A stretch of 64,000 nucleotides of DNA, taken from the NCBI RefSeq assembly GCF_017872975.1, contig NZ_JAGGJP010000012.1, positions 25,437 to 89,436 on the forward strand. The letters are read 5' to 3'. Shown piece after piece: positions 51,427-61,515 of the stretch (position 1 is the stretch's first letter; each line of letters begins with the position of its first letter). The DNA comes from Rubellimicrobium aerolatum. Lineage in GTDB: Bacteria > Pseudomonadota > Alphaproteobacteria > Rhodobacterales > Rhodobacteraceae. Below the pieces are notes generated by a model that saw only the letters and a program-made list of their open reading frames with translations, was not told the origin of the DNA and made no database searches. The position numbers were made by a program, and so were the translations under genes.

Positions 51427-52626
51427 ATGTCCGACGACCGCCGCCTGCCCGTGACCGTGCTTTCCGGCTTCCTTGGCGCGGGCAAGACCACGCTCCTGAA
51501 CCACGTCCTCAACAACCGGGACGGCCGGCGCGTCGCGGTCATCGTCAACGACATGTCCGAGGTGAACATCGACGCCGACCTCGTGCGCGAGGGCGGCGCG
51601 GCGCTGAGCCACACGGACGAGGCGCTGGTCGAGATGACCAACGGCTGCATCTGCTGCACGCTGCGCGACGACCTGCTGACCGAGGTGCGGCGGCTGGCCG
51701 AGGAAGGGCGCTTCGACGCGCTGCTGATCGAGTCCACGGGCATCTCGGAGCCGATGCCGGTGGCGGCGACCTTCGATTTCCGCGACGAGGCGGGGCGGTC
51801 GCTGGGGGACGTGGCGCGGCTCGACACGATGGTGACGGTGGTGGACGCCGTGAACCTGCTGCGCGACTTCGACAGCCGCGACTTCCTGCGCGACCGGGGC
51901 GAGACGCGGGACGCGGGCGACCAGCGGGCGCTGGTGGAGCTGCTGGTCGATCAGATCGAGTTCGCGGACGTGGTGGTGCTGAACAAGGTGGGGGCGGCGA
52001 CGCCCGAGGCGCTGGCGGCGGCGCGGCGGATCATCCGGGGCCTGAACCCGAGCGCCCGCGTGGTGGAGACGGACTTCGGCCGCGTGGCGCTGGGCGAGGT
52101 GCTGGGGACGGGGCTCTTCGACTTCGAGCAGGCGCGGCGCAACCCGCGCTGGGTGCGGGAGCTTTACGGCTTTGCCGACCACGTGCCCGAGGACTTGGAA
52201 TACGGCATCGACAGCTTCGTCTACCGGGAGCGCGCGCCGTTCCATCCGCAGCGCATCCACGACCTGCTGACCGGCGACCTGGGCGGCGTGATCCGGGGCA
52301 AGGGGTTCTTCTGGGTGCCGACCCTGCCCGGCGTCGCGCTGACCTTCAGCCTCGCGGGGGCGCTGACCTCGATCCAAAGGGGCGGGCGCTGGTGGGCGGC
52401 GATGCCGCGCCACCTCTGGCCCAAGGACGAGGCGGCGCTGGCCCGGCTGCGGTCGCAATGGGCCGAGCCCTTCGGCGACCGGCGGCAGGAACTGGTCTTC
52501 ATCGGCACCGGGATCGACAAGCGGCGGCTGAAGGCCGCGCTCGACCGCTGCCTGATCCCCGACGCGCATCGACTGACCGCCGAGGCCGTGGCCCGGCTTC
52601 CCGACCCGTTCCGGGCCGCCGCATGA
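51427..52626 (+). CDS. CobW/COG0523 family GTPase, probable metal chaperone
   Basis: A 399-aa G3E GTPase: Walker [18 protein letters not shown] (~residues 12-28), the metal-binding [12 protein letters not shown] (CxCC), [21 protein letters not shown] and a C-terminal CobW_C domain (~270-390) with [13 protein letters not shown]0523 proteins deliver zinc (ZigA/YciC) or cobalt. No cobalamin genes are nearby, so a zinc role is more likely, but no Zur box was recognised in the 229-base upstream gap. Confidence 0.87.
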   Translation: MSDDRRLPVTVLSGFLGAGKTTLLNHVLNNRDGRRVAVIVNDMSEVNIDADLVREGGAALSHTDEALVEMTNGCICCTLRDDLLTEVRRLAEEGRFDALLIESTGISEPMPVAATFDFRDEAGRSLGDVARLDTMVTVVDAVNLLRDFDSRDFLRDRGETRDAGDQRALVELLVDQIEFADVVVLNKVGAATPEALAAARRIIRGLNPSARVVETDFGRVALGEVLGTGLFDFEQARRNPRWVRELYGFADHVPEDLEYGIDSFVYRERAPFHPQRIHDLLTGDLGGVIRGKGFFWVPTLPGVALTFSLAGALTSIQRGGRWWAAMPRHLWPKDEAALARLRSQWAEPFGDRRQELVFIGTGIDKRRLKAALDRCLIPDAHRLTAEAVARLPDPFRAAA

Positions 52627-52687
52627 GCGCGGCGGCCGCTTCCGTGTTCCCGTCAAGGCCCGGCGCGACGCCGGCTAAGGAGCCATC

Positions 52688-55600
52688 ATGAGCAATCGCA
52701 TCGTCGCCGAGAACGCCCGCACGGACGGGGTCGCGCCCAAGAGCTACTGGGACGTGCCGCACAGCACCCAGATCGAGGGCTTCGCGCGGGACTTCAGCGT
52801 GAACGCCGGCAACCAGATCGACTTCAGCGTCAACGTGAACGGCGGCGCGGGGAGCGACTACCAAGTCGAGGTCTTCCGGCTCGGCTACTATGGCGGAGCG
52901 GGGGCGCGGGAGGTGGCGTCCTGGACCAACACAAACGCCACCGTGCAGGCCCAAGCGCTCTATGACGAATCGCGCGCCCTGGTGGACGCGGGGAACTGGT
53001 CGGTGACGGACAGCTGGGACATCCCGGCCGACGCGGTGTCGGGGGTGTATCTGGCGCGGGTGCAGCGGCTCGACGCGAGCGGCAACCCCATCGCGGGGGC
53101 GGTGAACCAGATCCCCTTCGTCGTGCGGAACGACGGGGTGGCGGCGGACATCGTGCTCCAGACCTCGGACACGACCTGGCAGGCCTACAACGGCTGGGCG
53201 GGGAACAACGGGCAGGTCGGCGCGAACCTGTATGGCGACCCGACCGACACGGTCGTCCATCCCGTCATCCCCACCGCCGGCCCGAACGCGCTCGATCGCG
53301 CCTACGCGGTCAGCTACAACCGCCCGTTCATCACGCGGGACGGCACGAGCACGGTGTCGGGGCCGCAGGACTACCTGTTCGGCGCCGACTACGCCGCGAT
53401 CTCGTGGCTGGAGGAGAACGGCTACGACGTGTCCTACATCTCGGGCGTGGACACCGACCGGCTCGGGGCGGACTACCTCCAGAACTACAAGGCCTTCATC
53501 TCGGTCGGCCATGACGAATACTGGTCGGGCGGGCAGCGCGAGAACGTGGAGGCGGCGCGGGACGCGGGGGTGAACCTGCTGTTCTGGTCGGGGAACGAGG
53601 TCTACTGGAAGACCCGCTGGGAGACCTCGATCAGCGCCGACGGGACGGAATACCGGACGCTGGTCTGCTACAAGGAGACCTTCGCGAACTACGACCCCAA
53701 CGCCGCGCCCGAGGACTACGCCGACCTCGACCCCACCGACATCTGGACGGGGACGTGGCGGGACACGCGGTTCCACGACTCGGTGGACGCGAACGGCAAC
53801 TCGAACGCCGGCGGCGAGATCGTGGACCCGATCACCGGGCTCGTGCACACCTGCCAGTGCATCGAGCAGATGCTGACCGGCCAGCTCTTCGGGCCGGACG
53901 GCACGGGCCAGTTCGGCGGCGCGCTCGACGTGCCCGAGAGCTACGCGGGCCTGCGGATCTGGCGGGGCACCTCGGTCGCGGACACCGGGGCGGTGGACCT
54001 CGCCCCCGGGATCATCGGCTACGAATGGAACGTCTCGCCCGATGACGAGAACCGCCCGGCTGGCCTCGTGAAGCTGTCCGAGACGACGCTGGCCTGGAGC
54101 CAGATCCTGGTGGACCAGGGCAACCGGACCCAGGCGGGCACGGCGACGCACACGGTGTCGCTGTACCGGGCCGAGAGCGGGGCGCTGGTCTTCGGGGCGG
54201 GCACGGTGTTCTGGTCCTGGGCGCTGAGCAACGTGCACGACAGCTCGCCCTACGGGGCGAACATCGAGAACGTGCAGATCCAGCAGATGATGCTGAACCT
54301 GTTCGCCGACATGGGCATCCAGCCCGCCGTCACCGACGCGGTCCTGGCGTCGAGCGGGCTGGCGCGGGCCTCGGCCTCGACGGACGTCACGGCGGCGGAG
54401 GCCGACATCGTCGGGCTGCCGGCCAGCGTCGTGCAGGGCTCCACGGTGACGATCCGCGGCACGGCCACGGACATCGATGGGGTGGCGGCGACGGCGGACG
54501 GCGTGGTGGCGGTGGTCGAGGTGTCGGTGGACGGCGGCGCGACCTGGCGCGTGGCCAAGACGACGGACGGCTGGGACACCTGGAGCTATGACTGGAAGCC
54601 GGCGGCGACGGGCACCTACGCGATCCGGGCGCGGGCGATCGACGACAGCCTGAACACCTGGAACGCCACCCCCGACACGGCGACCGTCACGGTCACGCCG
54701 CCGCCCAAGCCCGCCGATGTCACGCTCTTCGACGGGGACGCGGCCACCAACGCGATCAGCTACAACGACAATTCGGCGGTCAACCTGGGGATGCGGTTCA
54801 GCGTCAGCGAGACCGGCGCCGTCGAGGCCCTGCGCTACTGGCGGGCCGCGGGCGACGCGGGCGATACCGACGTGCGCGCGGGCCATCTGTGGAACGGCAA
54901 CGGCACGCTGCTGGGGACGGTGACCTTCACCTCCACGGCCGGGCAGTCCGGGTGGCAGACGGCGACGCTCTCCACGCCGGTGACGCTGGTGGCGGGGCAG
55001 ACCTATGTCGTGTCCTACCAGACCGCCAACAACTACGTGTCCACGAACGGCTTCTTCGCGGCGGCGAACGAGGTGGGCTTCGACGGCCGCGACGACGGGG
55101 CGTTCGGCGACCTGTGGGGCGTCGTCCGGGCGCCCGAGGGGAACGCGGGCGTCTACTCCTACGGCGCCGCCGCGCAGATGCCGACCCAGAGCTACCAGAG
55201 CAGCAACTACTGGGTGGACGTGGTCTTCGCGCCCGCCAGCAGCAACGTCGCCAACACCGCGCCGGTCGTGCCGGCGCAGTCCTACATCTCGCCCGAGAAC
55301 CGGGCCTCGGTCTGGACCGTGCAGGCCTCGGACGCGGACGGCGACGCGCTGACCTACGCCATCGCTGGCGGGGCGGACGCGGCGCGCTTCGCGATCGACG
55401 CGGCGACGGGGGCGCTGAGCTTCGTGGCCGCGCCGAACTTCGAGGCGCCGGGCGACGTGGGTGCGAACAACGTCTATGACCTGACGGTCGGCGTGACGGA
55501 CGGGCGATCGGCCCCGGTGACGCGGGCCATCAGCGTCCTCCTCTCGAACGTCAACGAGTCGCCGACCGCGCTGGCGCTGGGCGCGACGGCGGTGGCCGAG

Positions 55601-57349
55601 AACGCGGCGGGGGGCCAGGCCGTGGGCGCGCTGGCGGGCACCGATCCCGACGCGGGCGACACGCTGACCTACAGCCTCGTGAATTCCGCGGGCGGGCGCT
55701 TCGCCATCAGCGGGAGCCAACTGGTCGTGGCGGCGGGGGCGTCGCTCGACTGCGAGGCGGCGGCGTCGCACGACGTGACCGTGCGGGTGACGGACGCGGC
55801 GGGCCTGAGCTTCGACCGGCAGTTCACGGTCGCGGTGGGCGACGTGGACGAGTTCGACGTGACCGCGCCCACGGACGCGAACGCGGCGGCGAACCAGGTG
55901 ACGGAGGGCGCGGCGGCGGGGACGCTGGCCGGGATCACCGCCCGCGCGGCGGACGCGGACGCCACGGCCAGCGCCGTCACCTACAGCCTGACCGACAGCG
56001 CCGGCGGGCGCTTCGCCATCGACGCCGCGACGGGCGTGGTCAGCGTGGCGAGCGGCGCCGTCCTCGCGGCGGGAACCCAGCAGATCACCGTGCGCGCGGC
56101 CTCGGCCGACGGCTCGGTCGCCTCCACGAGCTTGCAGATCGTCGTGGCGGCGGCCACGGGGTCGCGGGTGACGGTGAACCTGACGAACGGCTCGGACGCC
56201 TACACCGCGACGGACGGGCGATCCTACAGCGTGCAGGCGCTGGCGGGGAACGACACCGTCACGCTGGGCGCGGGCAACGACCTCGTGAACGGGGGCGCGG
56301 GCAACGACGCCCTCTCGACCGGCGCGGGCAACGACATCATCGAGGTGACGGGCGCCTCGCCGGGGCTCGACTCGTTCGACGGCGGCGCGGGCGCGGACAT
56401 CCTGCGCGCCACGGCGGCGGGCACCGTGATCCGGTTCACCGCGATCACCGGGATCGAGGAGATCACCGCCAACGGCTTCGCCGGCGTGCGGATGCTGGGC
56501 AACTCGACCGCCGAGGTCGTGGACCTGTCCGGCACGGTCCTGACGGGGATCGGCTCCATCGACCTCGGCTCGGGGAACGACAGCCTCGCCGGATCGGCGG
56601 GGGCGGATTCGATCCTGGGCAACTCCGGCGTGGACACGATCCGCGGCGGCGGCGGCAACGACACGATCGACGGCGGCACGAGCGAGGACATCCTCACGGG
56701 CGGCGCGGGCGACGACACCTTCCTGGTCGGCGCCTCGGGCGGCGCGGACAGCATCGACGGGGGGGTCGGGACGGATTCGGTGATCGTTTCCGCGGCCCTG
56801 TCGCTCCAATTCGCCAAGATTTCGAACGTCGAGTCGCTGACGGCCACGGCCAGCGGCGTGACCCTGCTGGGCACGGCGGGGGCCGACACGATGAGCCAGT
56901 CGGCGCTGGGCTGGTCGGGTCTGGCCCTGGTGGACGGCGGATCGGGCAACGACACGATCACCGGCGGCGCGGGGGCCGACCGCATCGCCGGGCGGGCGGG
57001 CGCGGACCTGCTGGCGGGGGGTGGCGGGGCCGACACCTTCGTCTTCCTCACGACCGCGGACAGCCGCACGACGACGCTGGACACCATCGCCGACTTCGCC
57101 CTGGCGGCCGGCGACCGGATGGACCTGTCGGCCCTCGACGCGAGTTCGCTGGTGCTGGGCAACCAGGCCTTCACGTTCGTCGGCACCTCCGCCTTCACGC
57201 TCGGGCTGGGGGGGCAACTGCGCTACGACATCGGCACGGCGGGCACGCCGACCCGGGTCACGCTGGACCTGAACGGCGACACGCGGGTCGACATGGAGAT
57301 CCGGCTGACCGGCGCCCTGGCGCTGACCGCCGACGACTTCATCCTCTGA
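52688..57349 (+). CDS. Giant RTX protein with N,N-dimethylformamidase-like domain
   Basis: 1,553 aa without an N-terminal signal peptide. Residues ~15-540 resemble the large-subunit-like domain of N,N-dimethylformamidase (EVFRLGYYGGAGAREV, TTWQAYNGWAGN, ISVGHDEYWSGGQRENVEAARDAGVNLLFWSGNEVYWKTRW). Next are an Ig-like domain (~570-670), DUF4082 (~678-850) and cadherin-like repeats (~860-1155). The C-terminal ~390 residues hold blocks of Ca-binding GGxGxD repeats (LGAGNDLVNGGAGNDALSTG, GGGGNDTIDGGTSED, DGGSGNDTITGGAGADRIAGRAGADLLAGGGGADTF) and the type I secretion end (DTIADFALAAGDRMDLSAL). Probably exported by a type I system not seen here. Substrate unproven. Confidence 0.83.
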   Translation: MSNRIVAENARTDGVAPKSYWDVPHSTQIEGFARDFSVNAGNQIDFSVNVNGGAGSDYQVEVFRLGYYGGAGAREVASWTNTNATVQAQALYDESRALVDAGNWSVTDSWDIPADAVSGVYLARVQRLDASGNPIAGAVNQIPFVVRNDGVAADIVLQTSDTTWQAYNGWAGNNGQVGANLYGDPTDTVVHPVIPTAGPNALDRAYAVSYNRPFITRDGTSTVSGPQDYLFGADYAAISWLEENGYDVSYISGVDTDRLGADYLQNYKAFISVGHDEYWSGGQRENVEAARDAGVNLLFWSGNEVYWKTRWETSISADGTEYRTLVCYKETFANYDPNAAPEDYADLDPTDIWTGTWRDTRFHDSVDANGNSNAGGEIVDPITGLVHTCQCIEQMLTGQLFGPDGTGQFGGALDVPESYAGLRIWRGTSVADTGAVDLAPGIIGYEWNVSPDDENRPAGLVKLSETTLAWSQILVDQGNRTQAGTATHTVSLYRAESGALVFGAGTVFWSWALSNVHDSSPYGANIENVQIQQMMLNLFADMGIQPAVTDAVLASSGLARASASTDVTAAEADIVGLPASVVQGSTVTIRGTATDIDGVAATADGVVAVVEVSVDGGATWRVAKTTDGWDTWSYDWKPAATGTYAIRARAIDDSLNTWNATPDTATVTVTPPPKPADVTLFDGDAATNAISYNDNSAVNLGMRFSVSETGAVEALRYWRAAGDAGDTDVRAGHLWNGNGTLLGTVTFTSTAGQSGWQTATLSTPVTLVAGQTYVVSYQTANNYVSTNGFFAAANEVGFDGRDDGAFGDLWGVVRAPEGNAGVYSYGAAAQMPTQSYQSSNYWVDVVFAPASSNVANTAPVVPAQSYISPENRASVWTVQASDADGDALTYAIAGGADAARFAIDAATGALSFVAAPNFEAPGDVGANNVYDLTVGVTDGRSAPVTRAISVLLSNVNESPTALALGATAVAENAAGGQAVGALAGTDPDAGDTLTYSLVNSAGGRFAISGSQLVVAAGASLDCEAAASHDVTVRVTDAAGLSFDRQFTVAVGDVDEFDVTAPTDANAAANQVTEGAAAGTLAGITARAADADATASAVTYSLTDSAGGRFAIDAATGVVSVASGAVLAAGTQQITVRAASADGSVASTSLQIVVAAATGSRVTVNLTNGSDAYTATDGRSYSVQALAGNDTVTLGAGNDLVNGGAGNDALSTGAGNDIIEVTGASPGLDSFDGGAGADILRATAAGTVIRFTAITGIEEITANGFAGVRMLGNSTAEVVDLSGTVLTGIGSIDLGSGNDSLAGSAGADSILGNSGVDTIRGGGGNDTIDGGTSEDILTGGAGDDTFLVGASGGADSIDGGVGTDSVIVSAALSLQFAKISNVESLTATASGVTLLGTAGADTMSQSALGWSGLALVDGGSGNDTITGGAGADRIAGRAGADLLAGGGGADTFVFLTTADSRTTTLDTIADFALAAGDRMDLSALDASSLVLGNQAFTFVGTSAFTLGLGGQLRYDIGTAGTPTRVTLDLNGDTRVDMEIRLTGALALTADDFIL

Positions 57350-57371
57350 AGGCCGGGCAGGGCCGTCGCCG

Positions 57372-59075
57372 TCAGGCGGCGGCCAGCCGGGCGTAGAGGC
57401 CGCCGCGCGCGGCCAGCTCGGCATGGTTGCCGATCTCGGCCAGCCGCCCGCCCTCCAGCACGGCGATGCGGTCGGCGTGGCGCACGGTCGCGAGGCGGTG
57501 CGCGATGATGAGCGTGGTGCGCCCTTCGGCCAGCCGGTCGAGCGCGGCCTGGATCTCGCGCTCGGTCTCGGTGTCCAGCGCCGAGGTCGCCTCGTCGAGG
57601 ATCAGGATGGGCGGGTTCCGCAGGAACACGCGGGCGATGGCGACGCGCTGCTTCTGCCCGCCCGAGAGGGTGACGCCCCGCTCTCCGACGATCGTGTCGA
57701 GGCCCAGGGGCAGGGAGTCGATCAGCGGCCCGAGGCGGGCGAGGTCGGCGCTCGCGCGGATCTCGGCCTCGGTGGCGTCGAGGCGGCCATAGGCGATGTT
57801 CTCGCGCAGGGTGCCGCCGAACAGGAACACGTCCTGGCTGACGATGCCGATCTGGCGGCGGAGCGAATCGAGCGTCAGGTCGCGCAGGTCGATGCCGTCC
57901 ACGGTGATGCGCCCCGCCGCCGGCTCGTAGAAGCGGGGCAGGAGCGCCAGCGCCGTCGTCTTGCCCGCGCCCGAGGGGCCGACCAGCGCCAGCGTCTCGC
58001 CGGGGCGCACGTCGAGGGTGAGGTCGCGCAGCACCGGGCGCGCAGGGTCGTAGCCGAAGCCCACGCCCTCGAACCGCACCGCGCCCGACAGGGGCGGAGC
58101 GGGGCGCGCGTGGGGCGCGTCGGCGATGTCGGGCTCGGTGGCGAGGAGTTCGAGGTAGCGGCGGAAGCCGGCGATGCCCTTGGGATAGGTCTCGATCACG
58201 GCGGCGATCTTCTGGAGCGGCTGCACGAAGACGCCGGCCAGAAGCACGAAGCCCACGAAGCCGCCGGTGGACAGGCTGCCGTCCAGCACGAACCACGCCC
58301 CGGCGACCAGCACGACGACCTGGATTCCGCGCATCGCCACGTAGTTGAGCGAGGTGGACACCGCCATGGTGCGATAGGCGTCGAGCTTGGCGGCGCGGTA
58401 ACGGGCGTTGTCGCGGGCGAAGAGCGCGCGCTCGTGGTCCTCGTTGGCGAAGGACTGCACGACGCGGATGCCGCCCACGGCCTCCTCCAGCCGCACGTTG
58501 AAGTCGCCCAAGCGCCCGAAGATCGTCCGCCAGGTGTCGGTCATGCGCCCGCCGTAGACGGTGACCAGCGCCACGGTCGCGGGCACGATGGCGAGGGTGA
58601 GGAGCGCGAGCGTCGGGTGGATCGCCGCCATCAGCGCGAAGGCCCCGGCGAAGGTCATCACGGCGATGAACAGGTCCTCGGGGCCGTGGTGGGCGACCTC
58701 GCCGATCTCCTCCAGGTCGCGCGTCACGCGGGCGACGAGGTGGCCGGTGCGCTGCTTGTCATACCAGCGCCAGGACAGGCGTTGCAGGTGGTCGAAGGCG
58801 CGGGCGCGCATGTCGGTCTCGATGCCGATGCCGAGCTTGTGGCCCCAGTAGGTGACGACCGCCATCAGCCCGGCGTTCAGCAGGTAGACGAGCAGCAGCG
58901 CGCCCCCGGCCAGCACCGTGAGCGCGAGGTCGCCGCGCGGCAGAAGGTGGTCGATGAAGCCGCGCACCGCCAGCGGGAAGGCCAGCTCCAGCAGCCCCGA
59001 GGCGACGGCGCAGCCGAAGTCGAGCCAGAAGAGGCCCCGGTAGGGGCGGTAGTAGGCGGCGAACTGGCGGAGCAT
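57372..59075 (-). CDS. MsbA-like ABC exporter (fused membrane and ATPase domains)
   Basis: A 567-aa half-transporter. Six helices in residues ~1-310 (type I exporter fold) are followed by an ATPase domain with Walker A ALVGPSGAGKTTALALL, Q-loop VSQDVFLFGGTLRENIAYGR, signature TLSGGQKQRVAIARVFL, Walker B PILILDEATSALDTETER and IAHRLATVRHAD. It would act as a homodimer. It lies downstream of a siderophore receptor on the same strand, so it may export or process a siderophore; generic multidrug or lipid export is also possible. ATG 59075 is the family-typical start. The convergent RTX gene ends 22 bases away. Confidence 0.87.
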   Translation of the reverse strand: MLRQFAAYYRPYRGLFWLDFGCAVASGLLELAFPLAVRGFIDHLLPRGDLALTVLAGGALLLVYLLNAGLMAVVTYWGHKLGIGIETDMRARAFDHLQRLSWRWYDKQRTGHLVARVTRDLEEIGEVAHHGPEDLFIAVMTFAGAFALMAAIHPTLALLTLAIVPATVALVTVYGGRMTDTWRTIFGRLGDFNVRLEEAVGGIRVVQSFANEDHERALFARDNARYRAAKLDAYRTMAVSTSLNYVAMRGIQVVVLVAGAWFVLDGSLSTGGFVGFVLLAGVFVQPLQKIAAVIETYPKGIAGFRRYLELLATEPDIADAPHARPAPPLSGAVRFEGVGFGYDPARPVLRDLTLDVRPGETLALVGPSGAGKTTALALLPRFYEPAAGRITVDGIDLRDLTLDSLRRQIGIVSQDVFLFGGTLRENIAYGRLDATEAEIRASADLARLGPLIDSLPLGLDTIVGERGVTLSGGQKQRVAIARVFLRNPPILILDEATSALDTETEREIQAALDRLAEGRTTLIIAHRLATVRHADRIAVLEGGRLAEIGNHAELAARGGLYARLAAA

Positions 59076-59213
59076 GGCGGCGGTCCTTGGCGGCGGCAGG
59101 GCGGTCCTATCGCATGGGGCGGCTTGGAAACAGATGCGCCGGAGCCCGAGGGAGGCTCCGGCTTCGGGCGGCATTGGGGCCGCCCGGACTTCCGCAAGGG
59201 TCGGACTCCCCGC

Positions 59214-61376
59214 TCAGAAGCTCTTGCGGACGGCGAGGCTGACGTTGCGGCCCTCGCCCTGGTAGCACCAGTAGGCGGACTGGCAGGCGCTGATGTAGTC
59301 CTCGTCCGTGAGGTTCGAGATGTCGAGGCTGGCGGTCCAGCCGCCCTCGAAGTCGTAGGACACGCCGGCGTCGTAGAGCGTGTTCGACGGCACCTTGAGG
59401 GTGTTCTCGTTGTCCACCCAGGATTCGCCCAGCAGGCGCACGCCGGCCGAGACGGTCAGGCCCTCCACGGCGGCGGGTTGCCACGCGACGGACAGGGCGG
59501 CCTGCTCCTCGATCACGACATAGGGCGTGTTGCCGACGATGGCCGCGTCGATGTCGTCCACGATCTCGACGTCCAGCTTGGTCACGCTGGCCCGGTAGCT
59601 CAGGCCCTGGGCGATCTCGCCCTGCGCCTCCAGCTCCACCCCGCGCGAGCGGACCTCGCCCAGTTGGAAGTAGTCGTAGCCGGTGCCGTTCCACCGGGTC
59701 TGGCTGATGTTCTCGCGCGTGGTCTCGAAGGCGGCGAAGGTGAGGAGGGTCCGCTCGTTCGGGGACCACTTCACGCCGGCCTCGACCTGACGCCCGGTCT
59801 CGGGCTCCACCTCGTCGCCGGCGGGGTCGTTGACGACCTGCGGGTTGAAGTAGGTGCCGGCGGTGACGTAGGGCACCACGCCGCCGATCTCCTTCGCCAG
59901 GCCGACGCGCCACGAGAACTCGCCGTCCTCGCGGTCCACGCCGGCTGTGCCGGTGGCCTCGTTGGTGCCGGCCTCGGTGTGCACGACGTCGTAGCGGCCG
60001 TTCAGCGTGGCGATCCAGCCGTTGCCCCAGCGGACCTGGTCCTGCGCGTAGAGGCCGAGGCCGGTCTGCGTCAGCTCCTGGTCGATGTAGGGCGTCGTGT
60101 CGGGCTGGGCCGCGCCGTAGACGGGATCGGCGGCCGAGAGGCCGGTCGCCGCGTCCGGCCAAGCAACCGAGGCTTGCACCTGGTCGAGCTTGTAGCGCTT
60201 GGCGTCGAGCCCGAACAGGAGTTGGTGCTCCAGCGGGCCGGTGGCGAGGGTGCGTTCAAGCCGGAGGTCGTTGTTCAGGCTGGTCGCCGTGGTGTCGTGC
60301 TGGAAGTAGATGCGCGCCAGCGTGGCGGCCTCGTCCTGCGGCACGAGCGTGAAGCCGGCGTAGCCGTAGGCGTAGACCGAGCTTTCCTCGACATGGGCGC
60401 GGGCGAGGCGGGTGGTGTTGGTCAGCCGCCACGCGCCGATGTCCTGCCGGTAGATGCCGGTCAGCAGCCATTGGTTGCGGACGTAGGAGTCATAGCCCGG
60501 CTCGCCGGTGTTGAAGTATTCGTCGAAGGTGCCGAAGGTCGTGGGCTCGACGGTGCCGGTGTAGGGCAGCCACGCGCCGCCGACGTGATCCTCGTCCATG
60601 CCGGTATAGCTGGCGGTCAGCGTCAGGGTGCCGCCGTTGGCGAAGGTCTTGGCGACGCCGCCGGTGACGACGCCCTCCAGCCCGTCCTCGAAGGCGCCGT
60701 GGCCGTCCACCCGCTGGAGCTTGGCCCCGAAGCGGTAGGCGAGCCCGCCGGACGTGGTGCCGCCCTGGTCGTAGCTGCCCCAGATGCGGCCCTGCGTGTC
60801 GGACCCCAGCTCGGCCAGCGCGCCCGGCTCGCCGCCCGGCAGGCGGCTGACGTAGTTCACCACGCCGCCGGGGTTGGACGCGCCGTAGAGCATGGAGGAG
60901 GGGCCGCGGAGCACCTCGATCCGTTCGAGGAGGAACGGGTCGATGTAGAAGCCGCCGAAGGCGTAGGAATAAAGCTGGAGCCCGTCGAGGAAGACCCCGG
61001 TCGCGGTGGCGTCGAACCCGCGCGAGAAGATCCAGTTGGTGTCGCTGTCGTAGGCGTAGGGCGCGGCCTGCACGCCGGCGGTGTAGGCCAGCGCCTCGTC
61101 CACCTTGGCGGCGTTGGTGGCGGCGACCTGCTCGGCGCTGACGACGCTGACGGACTGGGGCACCTCGGTGATCGGCGTCGGGGTCTTGACGCCGGTCAGG
61201 GTGAAGGGGTTCGCCCGGTCGCCCACCGGGTCCGCGCCCAGCACCGAGAAGGTGATCGCGCCCAGGTCCACCGTCCCGGCCGGGGGCGTGGCTTCCTGCG
61301 CCGCCGCGAGGGCGGGGAGGAGCGCAACGAGCGCGGTGCGGCCCAGGAGCTGCGCGAGGCGGGGTCTGCGTGTCAT
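59214..61376 (-). CDS. TonB-dependent siderophore receptor
   Basis: A 720-aa outer-membrane receptor. Signal peptide ends near LAAAQE (~residue 27). The plug domain (~60-190) shows TPITEVPQSVSVVSAEQV, FSRGFDATATGVFLDGLQLY, ERIEVLRGPSSMLYGASNPGGVVNYVSRLPGG. The 22-strand barrel ends in VSLAVRKSF with the C-terminal Phe. FhuA/FpvA-like class for ferric siderophores. An AraC regulator lies just upstream and exbBD are nearby, giving an iron-uptake module. GTCTTG repeats overlap a possible promoter upstream. Confidence 0.92.
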   Translation of the reverse strand: MTRRPRLAQLLGRTALVALLPALAAAQEATPPAGTVDLGAITFSVLGADPVGDRANPFTLTGVKTPTPITEVPQSVSVVSAEQVAATNAAKVDEALAYTAGVQAAPYAYDSDTNWIFSRGFDATATGVFLDGLQLYSYAFGGFYIDPFLLERIEVLRGPSSMLYGASNPGGVVNYVSRLPGGEPGALAELGSDTQGRIWGSYDQGGTTSGGLAYRFGAKLQRVDGHGAFEDGLEGVVTGGVAKTFANGGTLTLTASYTGMDEDHVGGAWLPYTGTVEPTTFGTFDEYFNTGEPGYDSYVRNQWLLTGIYRQDIGAWRLTNTTRLARAHVEESSVYAYGYAGFTLVPQDEAATLARIYFQHDTTATSLNNDLRLERTLATGPLEHQLLFGLDAKRYKLDQVQASVAWPDAATGLSAADPVYGAAQPDTTPYIDQELTQTGLGLYAQDQVRWGNGWIATLNGRYDVVHTEAGTNEATGTAGVDREDGEFSWRVGLAKEIGGVVPYVTAGTYFNPQVVNDPAGDEVEPETGRQVEAGVKWSPNERTLLTFAAFETTRENISQTRWNGTGYDYFQLGEVRSRGVELEAQGEIAQGLSYRASVTKLDVEIVDDIDAAIVGNTPYVVIEEQAALSVAWQPAAVEGLTVSAGVRLLGESWVDNENTLKVPSNTLYDAGVSYDFEGGWTASLDISNLTDEDYISACQSAYWCYQGEGRNVSLAVRKSF

Positions 61377-61470
61377 CGGGGTGGTCCTTCCATCGGGGAA
61401 CGGCCGCGCGGACCGGGAGCCCCGGCGCGGCCTGCTGTTTTCCGAGCGTTTATGTCGGATTTCTACCCTG

Positions 61471-61496
61471 GTCTTGAACGATCCTGTCGTGTCTTG
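61471..61496 (-). promoter_or_regulatory. Direct repeats at the promoter of the siderophore receptor
   Basis: GTCTTG occurs at 61471-61476 and 61491-61496, 20 bases apart. On the receptor's strand, the copy nearer the gene (CAAGAC) overlaps TTCAAG, which has CATAAA 18 bases downstream as a possible -10. The layout fits an AraC-type activator; the adjacent AraC gene is the candidate. Confidence 0.4.
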
Positions 61497-61515
61497 CAGG
61501 AGCCTGCTGGAAACG

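Noticed and set aside
56200..57100. Repeated GGC/GGCGCGGGCAACGAC units that could suggest a DNA repeat array
   Set aside because: They are explained by the protein-level RTX nonapeptides of the coding frame, with irregular spacing, and are not a CRISPR or satellite.
52499..57424. 1,641-codon open frame on the minus strand
   Set aside because: It mirrors the RTX gene on the other strand, is rich in Arg, Pro, His and Val with no domain, and arises from the high GC content. The plus-strand protein has clear domains.
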